A program made the translations under genes and the position numbers. A stretch of 37,822 nucleotides of DNA. Origin: an uncultured Candidatus Actinomarina sp. (GTDB lineage Bacteria; Actinomycetota; Acidimicrobiia; Actinomarinales; Actinomarinaceae). The notes under the pieces were generated by a model that was not told the origin of the DNA, did no database searches, and worked only from the letters and a program-made list of their open reading frames with translations. Numbering within the stretch: position 1 is the first letter of the stretch; the number at the start of each line of letters is the position of its first letter. Below are positions 25,869-33,504 of this stretch, piece by piece. The DNA lies in NCBI GenBank assembly GCA_902596545.1, contig CACJUH010000004.1:89170-126991 (forward strand), in the 5' to 3' direction.

Positions 25869-27052
25869 AATCTAAAGTAATAAACATTTTCATATTTACT
25901 TAATTTTTCTTTATATTCTTTGAAAACATTATCACTTATTGGAAACATCTCAACATATAAAGTGTTATCTTCAAAATTTGTAATTTCATCAAAGTCTTCA
26001 TCCAACTCAATATATTGATCATAAATATATATTTTCTCTCCAAGAGCTTTCAAATTTTTATAAATTGTTAAGGTGGGTGAATGCCTTATGTCGTCAGTAT
26101 TTTCTTTAAAGGATGCTCCTAAAAGAACAATCTGTTGAAGTTTTTTTTCTTTTTTAATTTCGATTAATTGATTTCCAAACCACTCCATATGTATATTATT
26201 AGATTCATTTATATTTTTAATTATTGGAAGGTTGAGAGAATTATTATCAGCAAGATTTTGAATTTCATTCAAGTCTTTAGGAAAACATGACCCTCCCCAG
26301 CCCGGCGAAGGTCTTAAATAATTTTGTCCAATTCTAGTATCTAAGCCAATCCCTTTTAGAACGTCTCCTAAAGTTCCTCCCATAGTTGACACTAATTGGG
26401 AAGCTTCATTTGCAAACGACAGTCTTAAAGGCAAATAAGTATTAGCCAAATATTTGATAAGTTGTGAACTAATTGGATCTGTAAATAACATCTCAGAAGG
26501 AAAATTTTCATAGAGAGTAGCAATTTTTTGTGCATTATCTAAATCATCTGAGCCAATTACTATTCTGTCAGGATTAAAGAAATCATCAATTGCTGATCCT
26601 TCTCTTAAAAACTCCGGATTAAAAACAATTCTCTCAGACTTAATGTCTGAACTTTCAAGGAAAGAATTTACAGCTGAAGGATGGATAGTTGATTTAATAC
26701 ACACAATAGTATTATTTTTTAAATGTAAATTTAATTCTGAAAATACATTGGTCATGAATGAAGTGTCTAGGGTGCCATCAGTTGTTGAAGGGGTCTGAAC
26801 ACAAATCATAAAAATATCTAAATTAACCCAATCTATTTTGCTGTAACTATCATGAAAAGTTATGTTGCCATATACATCAGGAGCGACAAATAGCTCTTTC
26901 AGTCCAGGCTCATAAAATGGTAACTCTTTGTCTTTTAATTTATTAATCTTATTTGAGTCAATATCAAGAAATTGGATTTTATTATCTAATTTTGCAAGAC
27001 CTAAACCTGTAACTAAGCCTACATAGCCAACCCCTGCAATAACTATCTTCAT
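25844..27052 (-). CDS. ugd: UDP-glucose 6-dehydrogenase
   Basis: I start at the ATG at 27052 (402 aa, MKIVIAGVGYVGLVTGLGLA), where the Rossmann fold begins; the in-frame extension to 27115 would run into the divergent gene's start region and adds nothing recognisable. NPEFLREGSA is at 145-154 and the catalytic Cys256 is in GGSCFPKD. VLLGASFKENTDDIRHSP, read as LLGASFKENTDDIRHSP, marks the C-terminal domain. It oxidises UDP-Glc to UDP-GlcA, feeding the adjacent Uxs and probably the 4-epimerase at 19693. It is distinct from the UDP-HexNAc dehydrogenase at the left edge. A -10-like TAATAT lies 7 nt before the start. Confidence 0.93.
   Translation of the reverse strand: MKIVIAGVGYVGLVTGLGLAKLDNKIQFLDIDSNKINKLKDKELPFYEPGLKELFVAPDVYGNITFHDSYSKIDWVNLDIFMICVQTPSTTDGTLDTSFMTNVFSELNLHLKNNTIVCIKSTIHPSAVNSFLESSDIKSERIVFNPEFLREGSAIDDFFNPDRIVIGSDDLDNAQKIATLYENFPSEMLFTDPISSQLIKYLANTYLPLRLSFANEASQLVSTMGGTLGDVLKGIGLDTRIGQNYLRPSPGWGGSCFPKDLNEIQNLADNNSLNLPIIKNINESNNIHMEWFGNQLIEIKKEKKLQQIVLLGASFKENTDDIRHSPTLTIYKNLKALGEKIYIYDQYIELDEDFDEITNFEDNTLYVEMFPISDNVFKEYKEKLSKYENVYYFRFWEEVLDI
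25861..25865 (-). promoter_or_regulatory. Shine-Dalgarno GGAGG suggesting an ATT start for uxs
   Basis: GGAGG lies within the last codons of ugd, 4 nt before an in-frame ATT at 25856-25854. The spacing equals that of the SCP2-domain gene (GGAGG, 4 nt, ATG). It lies downstream of the TTG at 25868, so it cannot serve that start. Confidence 0.45.
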
Positions 27053-27059
27053 TAATCTA

Positions 27060-27065
27060 ATATTA
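27060..27065 (-). promoter_or_regulatory. -10-like box TAATAT, 7 nt before the ugd start
   Basis: In the 33-bp divergent gap between ugd (27052) and the GT gene (27086), TAATAT is followed by 7 nt and the ugd ATG. It fits the leaderless pattern, although it matches the -10 consensus only partly. Confidence 0.35.
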
Positions 27066-27072
27066 ACCTCAG

Positions 27073-27078
27073 TATTAA
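27073..27078 (+). promoter_or_regulatory. -10 box TATTAA, 7 nt before the GT start (leaderless promoter)
   Basis: TATTAA is followed by exactly 7 nt and the ATG at 27086. It shares the 33-bp divergent gap with the ugd promoter, which leaves no room for conventional leaders on either side. Confidence 0.45.
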
Positions 27079-27085
27079 TTTTATA

Positions 27086-28177
27086 ATGGATATAGTGATT
27101 TATTATATTGCACATTGGGATTGGATCTTAAAAAATTCAAGAGCCGAAATAGCTAAAAAAGTTGATTTTGATATAACTGGAATCTCTCCAATCATTGATT
27201 ATAAAGATGAACTTGAAGATGCATTTACAAGCAATATTAATTGGGAATACAAAAGACAAAAACTTATTCATTCAATGGGTATTTTTAGGCTAAGAAGATT
27301 AATTAAAAATTTTAAAGAAAAAGATATCCTTCACATCTTTACATTAAAATCTTTAATTATTTATTTGATATCCTCTATTTTCACTAACAAAAAACAAACA
27401 GTCATCGCATCAGTAACTGGACTTGGGTATCTTTTTGCTAATACAAAATTTGCTAATTTTCTTAAATTAGTTTTAAGGTATTTTATAAGCTCTAGGATAA
27501 ATTCACTCGTAGACGTAATAATCTTTCAAAATAAAGACAATCAAACTAAATTTGTTGAATATACAAAATTTAAAAATAGAGTTGAAATAATAGAAGGTAG
27601 TGGTTTACAAACTAAATTAATCACTAAAAAAGAATCTTTTAACAAAAAACTAAAGATAATTTTTGTAGGAAGACTTTTAAAAGAGAAAGGAATATTTGAA
27701 TATATTGATATCATCAATCATTTATCAAATCATGAGGATTTAGAATTTTATATTGCTGGTAGTAGAGATCCGGGTAATAGAAGTAGCTTAACTGAAAAAG
27801 ATTTCAAAAGAATACAAAATATTCCTGATTTACAATACTTGGGGGAAATAGATATAAATAGCGAGCTATATAAATATGATATTTTGGTACTTCCTTCTTA
27901 TCACGAAGGTTTTTCAAGAATATTACTTGAAGCAGCTTATACAGGTCTATATTGTATCGTAAACGATATTCCTGGAACTAGAAATATAATTAGCACAACA
28001 AATTGTGGAAAACTTATAAAAGAAAATAATATTGAGCAGTATGTCAATGAGCTTACAAATATTTGCAAAAAATTACCTGAGCTTAATCATTCAAGTATAA
28101 GAGAAATAATTACTGAAAATTACTCAGTTGAAGCAATTGCAATGAGAATGACTAACCTTTATAAAGAATATGTTTGA
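27086..28177 (+). CDS. Glycosyltransferase, GT4
   Basis: A 363 aa GT-B enzyme of the PglA/WbpH-like type. The N-terminal domain has ILHIFTLKSLI and ASVTGLGYLF. The C-terminal domain has KIIFVGRLLKEKGIFEYID, FYIAGSRDPGN, and LPSYHEGFSRILLEAAYTG with the E-x7-E donor motif, then NDIPGTRNII. It overlaps the WecA-type gene by 8 bp, so it is a good candidate for the enzyme adding the second sugar to the undecaprenyl-PP-sugar made by that protein. The exact sugar is unknown. Confidence 0.87.
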   Translation: MDIVIYYIAHWDWILKNSRAEIAKKVDFDITGISPIIDYKDELEDAFTSNINWEYKRQKLIHSMGIFRLRRLIKNFKEKDILHIFTLKSLIIYLISSIFTNKKQTVIASVTGLGYLFANTKFANFLKLVLRYFISSRINSLVDVIIFQNKDNQTKFVEYTKFKNRVEIIEGSGLQTKLITKKESFNKKLKIIFVGRLLKEKGIFEYIDIINHLSNHEDLEFYIAGSRDPGNRSSLTEKDFKRIQNIPDLQYLGEIDINSELYKYDILVLPSYHEGFSRILLEAAYTGLYCIVNDIPGTRNIISTTNCGKLIKENNIEQYVNELTNICKKLPELNHSSIREIITENYSVEAIAMRMTNLYKEYV

Positions 28178-29201
28178 AAATATACAATTATCACTTTTAA
28201 ATGCTTGTTTACTCTCGTTTTTAATTTCTTTTTTAACTTACTACTTTTTAGTAAAAAAAAGACCCGATTTTAAAATAAAAAATCAAAGTCAAAAAAGATT
28301 AAATGCCTTAAACATACCTCCATTAGGTGGTGTCGGAATGGCAATTAGTTTTTTTCTATCAGTTAGGTTGCTTGGTGAAGCTGAAGAAATATTCATATAT
28401 ATATCTTTTTTTGCCTTAGCAATTGCTTTTCTTGGAGTGTTAGATGATTTGTATAACTTAAACTGGAAAATTAAATTCTTTTTCCAGCTTTTGTTTGTTG
28501 GGATTCCAGTAATTTATCTTAATATTTTTTTAAATGTAGAAAATATTCTTAATTTCAAATTAGATAATAACCTGAATATAACTTTCACAATTTTTTGGAT
28601 TTTACTGATAATTAATTCAATTAATTTTACAGACAACATGGATGGTTTTGCTTCAATTAATACTTCTTTTATATGTTTGGCTTTAGGTATAATTTCTTTT
28701 TTATCCAATCAGAACTACCTAGCTGATATTAGTTTGGTTTTACTTTTTTCTATTTCTGGTTTTTTTATTCTAAACTTTCCACCTGCAAAAATTTATATGG
28801 GAGATTCAGGAAGTTTGTTTATTGGGTTTGTATTAGGTTTTATAAGTATTCTCTTTGACTGGAGTCCTGTAAATCAAAATATTTTATACAATTCTTTTAC
28901 ACCGGTTTTATTATTTTTCAGTATCCCTTTATTAGATTTTGCTACTGTGTTTACATTTAGAATTAAAAATAAAATCTCGCCTACAACTGGTGGTACAGAC
29001 CATATTTCACATAGATTATTAAAAGCTGGTAATACTGTAAAAGAAGTTCTAGGAATCTTTGTTCTAATAAATATCCTAATTTTTAGTCTTTTATCTTTAT
29101 CAATAACATATAGCCAGTTTTCTATAATCTTCTTAGTTCTATATGTGGCGTTAATTTTTTACTTATTTTTTAAATTTGCAAATATGGATATACTAGATTA
29201 G
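28170..29201 (+). CDS. Polyprenyl-phosphate N-acetylhexosamine-1-phosphate transferase (WecA/TagO family)
   Basis: A 343 aa polytopic membrane protein with about ten hydrophobic segments. The polyprenyl-P HexNAc-1-P transferase motifs are all present: NIPPLGGVGMA (48-58), GVLDDLYNLNWK (89-100), NFTDNMDGFAS (152-162), MGDSGSLFIG (210-219) and GGTDHISHRL (274-283). It transfers GlcNAc-1-P (or a related HexNAc-1-P) from UDP to undecaprenyl phosphate. It follows and overlaps a GT, and is separate in fold and position from the monotopic initiator at 9835. MraY is less likely because of the Asp-His-x-x-His-Arg ending typical of WecA. The end overlaps the convergent nucleotidyltransferase by 9 bp. 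Confidence 0.9.
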   Translation: MFENIQLSLLNACLLSFLISFLTYYFLVKKRPDFKIKNQSQKRLNALNIPPLGGVGMAISFFLSVRLLGEAEEIFIYISFFALAIAFLGVLDDLYNLNWKIKFFFQLLFVGIPVIYLNIFLNVENILNFKLDNNLNITFTIFWILLIINSINFTDNMDGFASINTSFICLALGIISFLSNQNYLADISLVLLFSISGFFILNFPPAKIYMGDSGSLFIGFVLGFISILFDWSPVNQNILYNSFTPVLLFFSIPLLDFATVFTFRIKNKISPTTGGTDHISHRLLKAGNTVKEVLGIFVLINILIFSLLSLSITYSQFSIIFLVLYVALIFYLFFKFANMDILD

Positions 29202-29900
29202 TTTCTTTAATTCTTCAATTCTATCTTCTGTTCCTGCATCAATCCACCAATCATTTAGTGTTTTAAATGAAACATTTTTAGATTTTATATAAAGATTATT
29301 TAAATCAGTAATTTCCAACTCTCCCCTTGCAGAAAATTCTAATCTATCAATTAATTCAAAACAATTATAACTGTACAAGTATAATCCAAGTACAGCCAAA
29401 TTTGATTTAGGTTTCTCTGGCTTTTCCTCAATAATTTTAATTTCTTCATTAACTATATTTGCTACACCAAATTCACTAGGATTTGATACTGGCTTTAAAA
29501 ATAAAACGGTATCAAAATTATCATATAAATTAATATTTAAAATTGGATTTTCGCCAAAAAAATTGTCACCTAAAATAAATAAAATTTTAGATTTTTTTTC
29601 TACACAATTTTTAGCTTGCTTTAATGCATGTGCAATACCTAAAGGCTTATCTTGTATAGTGTATTTAATGTCTTTATTTGGATGACTATTTTTTAAATCA
29701 TTTCTTATTAATTCATCAAATGCAGGGTTAGTAATTACGACAAATTTTTTTATACCCCAATTTGATAATTGTTGAATCTGAAGAGAGATCATAGATTGAT
29801 TATTTATATCAATTAATACTTTTGTGGAAGTGTTACCTTTGTAATTTTTAAGTCTTGTGCCTAAACCTGCTGCAGCGATAACCGCGGAAATTTTTTCCAT
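29193..29900 (-). CDS. Sugar-1-phosphate nucleotidyltransferase (RmlA-like)
   Basis: A 235 aa single-domain nucleotidyltransferase. AVIAAAGLGTRLKNYKGNTS forms the P-loop-like signature, KVLIDI replaces the usual KP-LPI segment, and LGDNFFGENP holds the metal-binding Asp. EEKPEKPKSNLAVLGLYLYS, ARGELEITDLN and WWIDAGTEDRIEE match RmlA-type enzymes. It is shorter than RmlA (about 290 aa), so the C-terminal extension is missing. It would activate a sugar-1-phosphate to an NDP-sugar. It stands alone on the minus strand; no rmlB or other dTDP-sugar gene lies nearby, so its product is open. A -10-like TAAAAT is 7 nt before the ATG. Confidence 0.8.
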   Translation of the reverse strand: MEKISAVIAAAGLGTRLKNYKGNTSTKVLIDINNQSMISLQIQQLSNWGIKKFVVITNPAFDELIRNDLKNSHPNKDIKYTIQDKPLGIAHALKQAKNCVEKKSKILFILGDNFFGENPILNINLYDNFDTVLFLKPVSNPSEFGVANIVNEEIKIIEEKPEKPKSNLAVLGLYLYSYNCFELIDRLEFSARGELEITDLNNLYIKSKNVSFKTLNDWWIDAGTEDRIEELKKLI

Positions 29901-29907
29901 TATTTTT

Positions 29908-29913
29908 ATTTTA
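29908..29913 (-). promoter_or_regulatory. -10 box TAAAAT, 7 nt before the RmlA-like gene (leaderless promoter)
   Basis: TAAAAT matches the -10 consensus at five of six positions and is followed by 7 nt and the ATG at 29900. No Shine-Dalgarno sequence is present. Confidence 0.5.
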
Positions 29914-29928
29914 AGTACTTTATTTGAT

Positions 29929-29934
29929 TATAGT
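29929..29934 (+). promoter_or_regulatory. -10-like box TATAGT upstream of the LCP gene
   Basis: TATAGT lies 12 nt before the ATG at 29947 and 6 nt before an in-frame TTG at 29941. It could produce a very short leader, or a leaderless TTG-started transcript. Confidence 0.35.
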
Positions 29935-29946
29935 TGTGATTTGGCA

Positions 29947-31053
29947 ATGAAAATAAATAAACAACTAGCACTATTAATAACTCTGGTCTTTATATCTTTG
30001 GGTGCGTATTTATTAATTCCAAATTTTGAAAGAGAAGAATTTAATACAGATATTGTTGAAGAAATTTCAACTGGAACAATTTCAACTACAACAACAATTA
30101 TTGAAGAAAATGAAAACCTTCCTGAAGAAAATTTAGAAGAATCATTAGACGAAGTATTCAAACCATCCATATACGATACTTTATTGATTAATAATAAAAC
30201 AGAAAGAATAGATGAAATATTTGAAACTTATCTAATTATTGGTAGTGATGAAAGAAGTAAAGATTCTTCTGCTAGCAGAGGATATGTAACAGGCAGTCGT
30301 GCAGACGTTATAATGTTGGTATTAATCGATAAAAATTCATTTCCCACTTTGATATCGATTCCTAGAGATTTATTGATTAAAGATCCATGTACTCAAAATA
30401 TTCAACGAATAAATTCGTCTTATGTGAGAAACGAGTGTGGAAGTAATGCAGAAAACTTATCAGCTGTATTGCTAAATATTACAGGCTTGAAAGTAAATCA
30501 TTTTGCTAAATTTAGCTTTGAAGGTTTTGAAGAAATTATCGATAGCTTTGGAGGTATAGAAATTTGTGTAAATCAAACTCAAAGAGAAGGCTATTCCTTT
30601 GAAATCCAAAAAGGTTGTAACATCCTAAATGGTGAAATAGCTTTAAATTGGGTTGTATCTAGAAATACGGAAGTTCTTGATGGAGAAAAAAGAATTGATG
30701 AAGATGGTAACGATATTTCAAGATGGAAACCTATGCAGGGTGTTAGTGATTTAACAAGAGTAAAAAAACAACAAGAAGTAATTCTTTCCCTTATGAATAA
30801 TTTAAATGATTTTGATTCATTAAATACTTTTTTTAAATTTGTAAATGCTCTAGAAGATGCGTTTACAATCGATGAGAATATTTCATTGCTTCAGGCGTCT
30901 GAGCTTATATGGTCGTTCAGAGATTTTGATTTTGAAAAAATTCAAAAATTAACAGTACCAACATATAACTACACAACAGACGCTAAGGCACAAGTTTTAA
31001 TTTTAGATGAAAATTTTTACGATTTCTTAGTGTCTAAAGATTTGGTAGATTGA
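29947..31053 (+). CDS. LytR-CpsA-Psr (LCP) family glycopolymer transferase
   Basis: From the ATG at 29947 the product is 368 aa. It has a short cytoplasmic N-terminus, one membrane helix (residues about 6-24) and a Thr/Glu-rich linker (about 40-70). The LCP domain has LIIGSDERS, GSRADVIMLVLID (116-128, pyrophosphate-binding Arg and Asp), ISIPRDL (136-142), FGGIEICV and DLTRVKKQQ (268-276). LCP enzymes move glycopolymers from undecaprenyl-PP to peptidoglycan on the outer face of the membrane. An in-frame extension to 29857 lies over the divergent nucleotidyltransferase start and is not credible. It is the likely attachment step for one island glycan. Its last 37 bp overlap the convergent ligase-like gene. 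Confidence 0.9.
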   Translation: MKINKQLALLITLVFISLGAYLLIPNFEREEFNTDIVEEISTGTISTTTTIIEENENLPEENLEESLDEVFKPSIYDTLLINNKTERIDEIFETYLIIGSDERSKDSSASRGYVTGSRADVIMLVLIDKNSFPTLISIPRDLLIKDPCTQNIQRINSSYVRNECGSNAENLSAVLLNITGLKVNHFAKFSFEGFEEIIDSFGGIEICVNQTQREGYSFEIQKGCNILNGEIALNWVVSRNTEVLDGEKRIDEDGNDISRWKPMQGVSDLTRVKKQQEVILSLMNNLNDFDSLNTFFKFVNALEDAFTIDENISLLQASELIWSFRDFDFEKIQKLTVPTYNYTTDAKAQVLILDENFYDFLVSKDLVD

Positions 31054-33422
31054 ACAAAAACTCCAATACTTAGAATAAATAAGATAAACATATCAGGTGA
31101 ATAAATCATATCATTTGTTATATTTTGAACTAAAAACATAATTATTGCTAAATATGGAAAAACATTTATAGAGTTAATTTTATTTAGCACTCTTAACATA
31201 CCAAAAATTATGACTAAGTAGAACAAGATAGAAAACAATAGTCCAAATTCAACACTAAATGTAAGGTACCCATTATGAGCAGTTGTCAATTGACTTAAAA
31301 AAGAAGGATCAACAATTGGTGGACTTGTATTTGAAATTTTGCCGTTTTGCTGAATTAGTAGTCCGCTCCTTAAGCTTTTATCACCTATATAGTTTGTATT
31401 AAGAAAGACACCTTCACTGTCTGCCCAGTAAAAAAATAATCTACCATCGACTATTTCTAATTTCCAAGATTGCACTTCTCCATTTATAATCGAAGTATTT
31501 GAAATTAAAGTTTGTCTCATTTGAGGTATTTGTGGAAAAGATAGATTCAAAATGATTTCAAAATCTTCTGAAAAATCTGAATTGTTGTTTATTGCTAACC
31601 AATATTTGTTTGGTCTAAACAACTTTATTCCATTATTTTCAAATGTTATTTTTGCATTGTAAGAATTAATCTGATTTGGTTTAAAAACAAAATAGTCAGT
31701 ATTTAAATTATCTTCTGTGAATAGAATATTTTGAACTTTGCTTTTTGAAATTATAGTAACTTCTCTAATTGAAGCATCAAGGAAAGTATTACCAAATGAT
31801 TGACCATCTGAATGTCCGCCAATTTCAATATATGAGCTATTTTGATTTAGATCTACTATCCCCCCAGTTGTCCTTTCATATCCAACCATATCCCAGTTAT
31901 TTGAATCTTGAGATGTATAAAAACTTATAATACTTCTAGGTAAAATCCCATCTTGTTTGTCAAATTTTAACTTTATATACCCTTCAACATTTCTGAAATT
32001 ACATTCTTTACAGTAGGTTTTATAATTATCATAAGATACATAATCATTTCTAATACTTAGTTGTTCAACAATAACAGCTAACTCTCCAACAGCTAATTCT
32101 CTACTTTCACATTCGTAACCACTAGATTCTGTACAAGGTACATATGTTAAGTTTTTTGGAACTTCAGAAACGATTGAAATATTGTTACCTTTGTAAATAA
32201 AATCGATAAAACAGTAGGCTTCTCCTCTTAAAATATTTAAATTAGATTCTTCAAAACAATTAGACTTTTCCATTGAAGCAAGGATTTCATCACTGTTTAA
32301 CTCATAAATTGCTGCAAAGAAATTAGCAAATAAATCTTTTTTTACTCTTACATGTTGACAGGTTATTCTATCTTCTGAGCATTCAGAAACAAATTTGCTT
32401 TGAACAAGAACTTCATACCCTCCACCAGAAGTACCAATATAAAAATCAATATTTGAATTTCTATTTTCTTCAGGAGTAATTCCTAATTCAACTTTGTTTA
32501 AATTTATATTTAAATTTTCTTCAAGAATTTTAGGATTTATAGATAAAAAATAATCTTTATAAATACTCTCAACATAATTTCCAGGTCCTAAACCTCGGAA
32601 TAAATTTATATTTTCAAAAGCAATTTGAGTCAAAAAACCTCTGTCACTTTCTTTGAGCAATATTTCTGAATTAAATAAATTTAAGAATCCTAATAGTCCA
32701 AGAATAAATGTAGAAATAATTATTGTTAATTGTTTTAAATTTTGTTTCCTCAAATAAATAAAAGCAAAAATTCCAAGTAATAAAGACAAGTAAGAACCCC
32801 TTGAATAAGTAACAAATACTAAATATATATTTAAAATAGAAAGAAATAAAAATAACTTATTTTTAATTTCGCTATAAAAATATAGGCATAGAAAAGTAAG
32901 AATTGTAAACATTCCACCAGCAACATTAGGACCAGACCCTTGAAAACCTGATAATCTTCCTCTGTCAAAAAATGAGGGATTTTCATAGTAATAAGAAATC
33001 CATCCAACTGTATTGTCAACAAAAGATAGTTGGAATAAGGATGATAGAAAATTTAAAATTGTGACAAGTGCAAATGGTATTAGAAAATACTGTAAATTTT
33101 TAGTTGATTTATTCTTTGCAAATATAGTAAATAAGTATCCTGTTACACAATAGAAAATTAATCTAAGAACAAAAAAATTAATTCCATAAAAAAACAAAGC
33201 AACAGACAATAAAAATATAAGTGATCCCCAAAATTTTGTTATATTTGAAGAAAAGTCTGGATAATTTTTATTTCTGGCATAATCAAAAAATAGTAAGAAC
33301 GAGAAAACAAGAATTAGAAAATCAGAAAATTCTAAAATACTTAATCTAAGATATCCAGGGGGCGTTATTAAAGAAATTGAAACAAGTGAACCTAATATAA
33401 ATATATTTACTTTTTCCTTCAA
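31017..33422 (-). CDS. O-antigen ligase/polymerase-family membrane protein with a ~430-residue extracytoplasmic insertion
   Basis: An 801 aa protein, about twice the usual family length. Residues 1-250 hold around eight or nine membrane segments with GRLSGFQGSGPNVAGG (155-170) and YSRGSYLSLLLG. GLGPGNYVES (277-286) opens the outer loop, and the conserved HNGYLTFSVEFGLL appears only at 716-729, followed by the last helices. The stretch between contains eight cysteines (348, 355, 389, 404, 430, 438, 471, 474) and two LamG/concanavalin-like beta-rich segments (about 475-560 and 590-680). I infer carbohydrate binding. The only usable start is TTG at 33422, one base after the tRNA 3' end and without a ribosome site. 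Whether it ligates or polymerises is unknown. Confidence 0.8.
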   Translation of the reverse strand: MKEKVNIFILGSLVSISLITPPGYLRLSILEFSDFLILVFSFLLFFDYARNKNYPDFSSNITKFWGSLIFLLSVALFFYGINFFVLRLIFYCVTGYLFTIFAKNKSTKNLQYFLIPFALVTILNFLSSLFQLSFVDNTVGWISYYYENPSFFDRGRLSGFQGSGPNVAGGMFTILTFLCLYFYSEIKNKLFLFLSILNIYLVFVTYSRGSYLSLLLGIFAFIYLRKQNLKQLTIIISTFILGLLGFLNLFNSEILLKESDRGFLTQIAFENINLFRGLGPGNYVESIYKDYFLSINPKILEENLNINLNKVELGITPEENRNSNIDFYIGTSGGGYEVLVQSKFVSECSEDRITCQHVRVKKDLFANFFAAIYELNSDEILASMEKSNCFEESNLNILRGEAYCFIDFIYKGNNISIVSEVPKNLTYVPCTESSGYECESRELAVGELAVIVEQLSIRNDYVSYDNYKTYCKECNFRNVEGYIKLKFDKQDGILPRSIISFYTSQDSNNWDMVGYERTTGGIVDLNQNSSYIEIGGHSDGQSFGNTFLDASIREVTIISKSKVQNILFTEDNLNTDYFVFKPNQINSYNAKITFENNGIKLFRPNKYWLAINNNSDFSEDFEIILNLSFPQIPQMRQTLISNTSIINGEVQSWKLEIVDGRLFFYWADSEGVFLNTNYIGDKSLRSGLLIQQNGKISNTSPPIVDPSFLSQLTTAHNGYLTFSVEFGLLFSILFYLVIIFGMLRVLNKINSINVFPYLAIIMFLVQNITNDMIYSPDMFILFILSIGVFVQSTKSLDTKKS

Positions 33423-33423
33423 G

Positions 33424-33497
33424 TGGGCCTGGCAGGACTCGAACCTACGACCGACGGATTATGAGTCCGTTGCTCTAACCAACTGAGCTACAGGCCC
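33424..33497 (-). tRNA. tRNA with anticodon CAU (elongator Met or Ile2)
   Basis: The minus strand folds as a 74-nt cloverleaf. The acceptor is GGGCCTG paired with CAGGCCC, the D arm is GCTC...GAGC, the anticodon stem ACGGA/TCCGT flanks CTCATAA, and the T arm is GTAGG-TTCGAGT-CCTGC; the discriminator is A. No CCA is encoded. CAU can be elongator Met or, after lysidine modification, Ile2; the acceptor stem does not settle this. It lies between the SCP2 gene and the island's ligase-like gene and marks the core-island boundary. Confidence 0.93.
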
Positions 33498-33504
33498 TAG
33501 ATAT

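Noticed and set aside
27053-27115. Longer start for ugd
   Set aside because: The Rossmann motif begins at the ATG at 27052; the extension overlaps the start of the divergent GT gene.
29857-29946. Longer start for the LCP protein
   Set aside because: These codons are antisense to the first codons of the nucleotidyltransferase (29193-29900); the ATG at 29947 is directly followed by the membrane helix.
33498-33504. Terminator after the SCP2 gene or tRNA
   Set aside because: The gap is only 7 bp and no stem with a T-run could be placed.
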